Assembly (NCBI GenBank): GCA_025728535.1
Contig: JAOBJO010000003.1
Location: forward strand, 1 to 64,000
Source: Candidatus Lightella neohaematopini
Lineage (GTDB): Bacteria; Pseudomonadota; Gammaproteobacteria; Enterobacterales; Enterobacteriaceae
Length of the DNA: 64,000 bases
Direction of reading: 5' to 3'
The notes beneath the pieces are model-generated. The model ran no database searches. It saw only the letters and a program-made list of their open reading frames with translations, and was not told the DNA's origin. Both the position numbers and the translations under genes were made by a program. Position 1 is the stretch's first letter, and the number at the start of each line of letters is the position of its first letter. Below are positions 59,642 to 64,000 of the stretch, piece after piece.

Positions 59642-62600
59642 TTATTGAGTAATTAATGTTGTATTACCCCCAACAGCTGTTGTATTAATACTAATAGTAC
59701 GTTCTAACAATAATTTATCTAATGATATTTTATGATCGCCTAATTTATAATTTTGTATATTTATTAATGGTTCGTCATCTTTAGATTTACTAATAAATCT
59801 TATTAAATTATTTAGACCTAAATCATTACTATGAATTATAATAGTATCAATAGTTATTGATTTAGATAGCCAATCATTAATTAATAAAATATTACTTCTG
59901 ATTATTTTTGGTAATAGTGCTAATATTTTACATGATTTTAAATTTGATATTAATACTGGACGTGAACCAATACAAAATACAGCAACTAGTTGAATTATTA
60001 AATCAATTTCCTGATCAGCTATACACAAAATATACTTACGGGGTAATAATTTATATTTATTTAATTCACCTGTAGGGCCATCTAATAAGTAACTAGTACC
60101 ACTACAAGATATTTTGTCATACTCATTACACAAATTAATAATACTTGGATATTTATCTTTTATCCAATCAAATAAAATATTATATACATACCTAGTACCT
60201 TCACTATTAGAATCTATTTTATTTAATGATTTTAAAATATTAGGTGTAGCAAGATTATTTTTTTTATTTACTAAACGATATAAATATAGAGGGCCACCAG
60301 CTTTTGGCCCAGTACCAGATAATTTTTCACCACCAAATGGTTGAACACCAACTACTGCTCCAATAATATTTCTATTTATATAAATATTACCAGAATTAAT
60401 GTGTTTTACTACATTATTATTAGTATATTCTATTCTTGTTTGTAAACCGAACGTTAATCCATAACCATTATTATTTATTTGTTTAATTATATTATTTAAC
60501 TCATTTTTATCATACCTAATAATATGTAAAACCGGACCAAATACCTCTTTATTTAATTGATTAATATTATCTAATTCAATAATTGTTGGCGTAATAAATG
60601 AACCACCATCATTACAATAATTATTATTTTGCCATACTGCATGACCATTTTTCCTCATACTATCAATGTAATTATTAATTAATAATTTTGATTCTTTACT
60701 AATTACTGGGCCAATATCAGTTGATAAATTACTAGGATCACCAACTTTATACTCTAATACTGCTCCTTTTAACATAGATAGAGCATAATCAGCAATATCG
60801 TTTTGTAAACATAGTAATCTTAATGCAGAACAACGTTGTCCAGCACTATCAAACGCTGACTGTATAATATCTAATACAGCTTGTTCTATTAAAGCTGATG
60901 AATCAATAATCATTGTGTTTATACCACCTGTTTCAGCAATAATAGGTACAATTTTATCTTTAACTCTAGAAAATAAAATATTTTGTAAAAATTTAGCTAC
61001 TTTAGTAGATCCAGTAAACATAACACCATTGATAGAATCATTTTTTATTAAAGCAGGTCCAATAATTTTTCCTTTTCCTGGTAATAATTGCAATACTCCA
61101 TCAGGAACGCCTGCATCAAGCATAATTTTAACTACTTTACTTGCAATAATTGGAGTTTGTTCTGCCGGTTTAGCTATTACTGTATTACCAACTACTAAAG
61201 CAGCAGCTATTTGTCCAATAAAAATAGCTAATGGAAAATTCCAAGGACTAATACAAACTACTATTCCTAGTGGATAATAATTATTATCAAAGTAATTATT
61301 AGCTTGATAAGCATAATATCTTAAAAAATCTATGGCTTCTCTAATTTCTGATATAGCATTTGTAATAGTCTTTCCTGCTTCACGAATTAATAATCCAATA
61401 AAACTATACATATCTTTTTCTATTAAATCAGCAGCTTTATTTAATATCATAGCACGTTCATGATAAGTTTTTTTAATCCAACATTTAGTACTATATTTAC
61501 TAATATCAATTGATTTATTTACATCATCCAACGATGATTCCTGACATATTCCAACAATATCATTATTATTCGCAGGATTTGTAATTTTGTATGTTATACC
61601 ATTAGAAACATATTCAGAATTAATTATTGGTTTTACTTGATAAAATAAATTATTTTCATTTAATAAATTAACAATAATATTAGTTAATGTTTGTTCATTA
61701 TTTATATCTAATCCTAATGAATTTACTCTAGTCATATTATATAAATTTTTTGGTAAAGGTATTTTAGGATTTGATAAACCAATCTTGCCCTCTATTTTTT
61801 TTAATGACACTATTTTTTCAATTGGATCTACAATTAAATTTTCTATAGGAATAGAATTATCAGCTACCTGATTAATAAAAGATGTATTAGCACCATTTTC
61901 TAATAATCTTCTTACTAAATAAGATAATAAAGTATTATATGAACCAACCGGGGCATAAATACGACACGGCCTATTTAACTTATTAGACTGATTACCAACA
62001 ACATTATTATATAATGTTTCACCCATACCATGTAAACACTGAAATTCATACTGTCCTTCATAATAATTTTGACCAGCAAAATAATAAATTGATGACAAAG
62101 TATGAGCATTATGTGTAGCAAATTGGGGATATATGTACTGTGGTACAGATAATAATTTTTTTGCACAAGCTAAATATGATAAATCAGTATATATCTTTCT
62201 AGTAAAAACTGGATAATCACTTAATCCATAAACTTGAGCGTTTTTTATTTCACTGTCCCAATAGGCACCTTTAACTAATCTAATCATAAGACGGCGTTTA
62301 GTATTTTTTGCTAATTGTATTAATTCATCAATAACCTTAATTGATCTTTTTTGATATGCTTGGACAACAAAACCAATACCGTTCCAACCAACTAATTTAG
62401 GTTCATAACATAATTTAATTAGTAAATCTAAAGAAATCTCTAATCTATTTGATTCTTCTGCGTCAATATTTAAACCAATATCATATTTTTTAGCTAATAA
62501 TGTCAATAGTAATAAACGAGAATATAATTCCGTCATTACTGATTTGTATTGTAAGCGACAATATCTAGGATATAAGGCTGATAATTTTATTGATATACCT

Positions 62601-63598
62601 GGTCCATTATAAATACCTAAACCATTAGAATATTTACCAATTACATGAATTGCTTTTTGGTAAGCATTAGTATATGATAATGCGTCATCATTTGTTAAAG
62701 CAGCTTCTCCTAATATGTCATATGAATAACGAAATCCATTTTTTTCTAATTTACTAGCGGTTTTTATTGCCGAATCTATATTTTTACCAGTAACAAACTG
62801 TTTTCCTATTAATTGCATAATAATATTTACTACTTTTCTTATTAAGAAATTAATATTTTTATTTAAAAAATTTTTGCCAAAAATTTTTCTATTTTTTTCA
62901 TTGTATTGATTTGATATTAGTTTATTAACTATAATTAGTCCCCTTGTAGCAAAATTAACTAATATTGATTTATTTCCTAGATGATTAGACCAATTTTTGT
63001 TACAAATTTTATCATATATTAACAAATCTTTAGTACTATTATCAGGTATTCTTAGTAAAGCTTCTGCTAAACACATTAAAGCAATACCTTCATTTGAAGA
63101 TAAAGAAAATTCTTGTAGTAAATTTTGTACTAAATTAACTTTATTATTTATATTTTTCTTATTACTTAATCTTATTTTTTTAGTCAACTTAGTTGCTAAT
63201 ATATTAATATTATTTGATATTTCTGATGAAATATGTATCTGTTCTAGTAAATAAGGTACAATTATTTCTTCTTCACAATACCAAAAATTTGTTACATTAT
63301 TACGTATTATAGATTGAGAAGTTATACTACTAGATAATCCAATAAATGGGTGATTTGGTTTAATATTAGATATATTAATTGATGTTTTCATATCTAAATG
63401 AAGTTTATTTAATGATTCTATAGGAATAGGTAATTCTAATTCATTATTTTTTTTATTATTAAAATTAATTTTTTCTAGATAAGAGTATATAAATTCGTTA
63501 CATAATTCATCCACGGTGCAGTTACGTTGTGTAGATAATTGTTGTACACGGTTCTTTATTATATCATTTAATTTTATATGCATATTATTTACCCGCAT
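59642..63598 (-). CDS. putA: Trifunctional PutA: proline dehydrogenase / glutamate-semialdehyde dehydrogenase with N-terminal ribbon-helix-helix
   Basis: Oxidises proline to glutamate in two steps, passing electrons to quinone (FAD) and NAD. It is 1318 aa (E. coli 1320), full length. Ribbon-helix-helix region 1-47. The PRODH barrel contains GPGISIKLSALYPRY, NIDAEESNRLEISLDLL, MIRLVKGAYWDSEI and FATHNAHT. The ALDH domain has CISPWNFPLAIF, FTGSTKVA, ETGGIN and the catalytic Cys in SAGQRCSALR. The C-terminus also matches. In the DNA-binding part K9 is kept, but E. coli T5, G7 and H30 are N, H and D. putP is not upstream. The enzyme should work; the repressor role is doubtful. Confidence 0.97.
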   Translation of the reverse strand: MRVNNMHIKLNDIIKNRVQQLSTQRNCTVDELCNEFIYSYLEKINFNNKKNNELELPIPIESLNKLHLDMKTSINISNIKPNHPFIGLSSSITSQSIIRNNVTNFWYCEEEIIVPYLLEQIHISSEISNNINILATKLTKKIRLSNKKNINNKVNLVQNLLQEFSLSSNEGIALMCLAEALLRIPDNSTKDLLIYDKICNKNWSNHLGNKSILVNFATRGLIIVNKLISNQYNEKNRKIFGKNFLNKNINFLIRKVVNIIMQLIGKQFVTGKNIDSAIKTASKLEKNGFRYSYDILGEAALTNDDALSYTNAYQKAIHVIGKYSNGLGIYNGPGISIKLSALYPRYCRLQYKSVMTELYSRLLLLTLLAKKYDIGLNIDAEESNRLEISLDLLIKLCYEPKLVGWNGIGFVVQAYQKRSIKVIDELIQLAKNTKRRLMIRLVKGAYWDSEIKNAQVYGLSDYPVFTRKIYTDLSYLACAKKLLSVPQYIYPQFATHNAHTLSSIYYFAGQNYYEGQYEFQCLHGMGETLYNNVVGNQSNKLNRPCRIYAPVGSYNTLLSYLVRRLLENGANTSFINQVADNSIPIENLIVDPIEKIVSLKKIEGKIGLSNPKIPLPKNLYNMTRVNSLGLDINNEQTLTNIIVNLLNENNLFYQVKPIINSEYVSNGITYKITNPANNNDIVGICQESSLDDVNKSIDISKYSTKCWIKKTYHERAMILNKAADLIEKDMYSFIGLLIREAGKTITNAISEIREAIDFLRYYAYQANNYFDNNYYPLGIVVCISPWNFPLAIFIGQIAAALVVGNTVIAKPAEQTPIIASKVVKIMLDAGVPDGVLQLLPGKGKIIGPALIKNDSINGVMFTGSTKVAKFLQNILFSRVKDKIVPIIAETGGINTMIIDSSALIEQAVLDIIQSAFDSAGQRCSALRLLCLQNDIADYALSMLKGAVLEYKVGDPSNLSTDIGPVISKESKLLINNYIDSMRKNGHAVWQNNNYCNDGGSFITPTIIELDNINQLNKEVFGPVLHIIRYDKNELNNIIKQINNNGYGLTFGLQTRIEYTNNNVVKHINSGNIYINRNIIGAVVGVQPFGGEKLSGTGPKAGGPLYLYRLVNKKNNLATPNILKSLNKIDSNSEGTRYVYNILFDWIKDKYPSIINLCNEYDKISCSGTSYLLDGPTGELNKYKLLPRKYILCIADQEIDLIIQLVAVFCIGSRPVLISNLKSCKILALLPKIIRSNILLINDWLSKSITIDTIIIHSNDLGLNNLIRFISKSKDDEPLINIQNYKLGDHKISLDKLLLERTISINTTAVGGNTTLITQ

Positions 63599-63763
63599 TA
63601 TTAAAATACTAACATTATCAAAATTACTTTGAATTTTGATAAAAAATTTTAAGTTAACAATTATATATTTATTTTGTTAATATAGTAACATAAAAGTATT
63701 AATTTACATTATACAAACCTAGATTTTTAATTAAAAATTTTTATTTAAATTATTTAATTTATT

Positions 63764-63849
63764 CGGTGAGAGAGGGATTCGAACCCTCGATACTTACTTT
63801 GTATACATGCTTTCCAGGCATGCTCCTTAAGCCACTCGGACACCTCACC
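63764..63849 (-). tRNA. tRNA-Ser (GGA)
   Basis: An 86-nt class II tRNA. Acceptor GGTGAGG pairs with CTCTCACC-side bases, discriminator G. Anticodon GGA (63815-63813) in GCCTGGAAAGC; long variable arm TATACAAAGTAAGTATC; T-arm GAGGGTTCGAATCCCTC. Close to E. coli tRNA-Ser(GGA). CCA is not encoded. It lies upstream of putA on the same strand. Confidence 0.95.
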
Positions 63850-64000
63850 GTAATTATTTAAATTATTATTTATTACTAAAATAATTAGTTAACTATATCA
63901 TAGTATAATATAATGTAGTATTTAATTTAATTTAACTATTTAATCATATTCTGTTATTTTATTAACTATGCAATATTAATTAAAGTATTTACAATATTTT

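Noticed and set aside
60915-61277. 120-aa plus-strand open frame inside putA
   Set aside because: Antisense to the conserved aldehyde dehydrogenase domain of PutA; no start context or homology that I recognise.

Overview
The window is a stretch of a very AT-rich bacterial chromosome (A+T clearly above 75% by eye, most third positions A or T). It comes from a reduced gammaproteobacterial genome, most likely an Enterobacterales insect endosymbiont. Three things support this. Nearly every protein aligns over its length with its E. coli counterpart (PutA 1318 aa, RlmB 243, GreA 158, PdxJ 243, MiaA 316). Gene order keeps E. coli blocks: lolB-ispE-prs / prfA-prmC-kdsA-chaA; lepA-lepB-rnc-era-recO-pdxJ-acpS-tadA-glyA-suhB; ndk-ispG-hisS-bamB-der; miaA-hflK-hflC-rlmB-rpsF-rpsR-rplI; rplU-rpmA-obgE-greA-rlmE-ftsH-folP-secG-tRNA-Leu-nusA-infB-rbfA-rpsO-pnp; deoB-deoD. 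Genes that normally sit inside these blocks (hemA, recN, rlmN, yfgM, hfq, hflX, priB, glmM, metY, rimP, truB) are missing. UGA is a normal stop (prs and prfA end in TGA), so the code is standard. I saw no phage genes, transposases or CRISPR arrays. The vitamin-related genes (pdxJ, ribA, folP) would suit a nutritional symbiont of a blood feeder such as a Wigglesworthia-like lineage, but that placement is inference.

Layout. 1-183: the 3' end of 23S rRNA and a 5S rRNA. 748-4914 (-): a compact lolB-ispE-prs-pth-ychF run. 5074-7820 (+): prfA-prmC-kdsA, convergent with chaA. 9224-12118: tmRNA with its partner smpB, then bamE and nadK (-), with grpE divergent behind a textbook sigma-32 promoter. 12134-20870: ung (-) and the long + strand lepA-to-glyA block. 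20888-21655: suhB (-). 22548-27992: ndk, ispG, hisS, bamB, der. 28009-31106: mqo (-) and guaA (+). 31961-37158 (-): sppA, tRNA-Tyr, cls, yciC, ribA. 37642-42588 (+): miaA to rplI. 43127-42600 (-): ppa. 44253-57515 (+): the ribosome, transcription and membrane-protease block from rplU to pnp. 57599-59630: deoB, deoD, tRNA-Ser(CGA). 59642-63598 (-): putA. 63764-63849 (-): tRNA-Ser(GGA).

How the genes work together. Most genes serve translation and RNA biology (release factor and its methylase, peptidyl-tRNA hydrolase, ribosome-assembly GTPases, tmRNA/SmpB, RNase III, PNPase, NusA, IF2). A second group keeps an outer membrane and secretion system running (KdsA, LolB, BamB, BamE, LepB, SecG, FtsH/HflKC, SppA, Cls, YciC). 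A third provides metabolism: PRPP, isoprenoids through IspE/IspG, GMP, folate, B6, riboflavin, nucleoside salvage, and electron entry to quinones through Mqo and PutA. Spacers of 0.3-1.1 kb without recognisable genes look like the remains of deleted genes.

Most notable points: a SuhB that has lost every catalytic inositol-monophosphatase motif but keeps the rest of the fold; a bamE whose lipoprotein signal and body are in different frames at a run of nine T; a full-length PutA whose DNA-contact residues have drifted; a conserved heat-shock promoter for grpE; UUG/GUG starts kept in pnp, ftsH and greA; and a tRNA-Ser(CGA) with an odd discriminator base that abuts the deoD stop codon.
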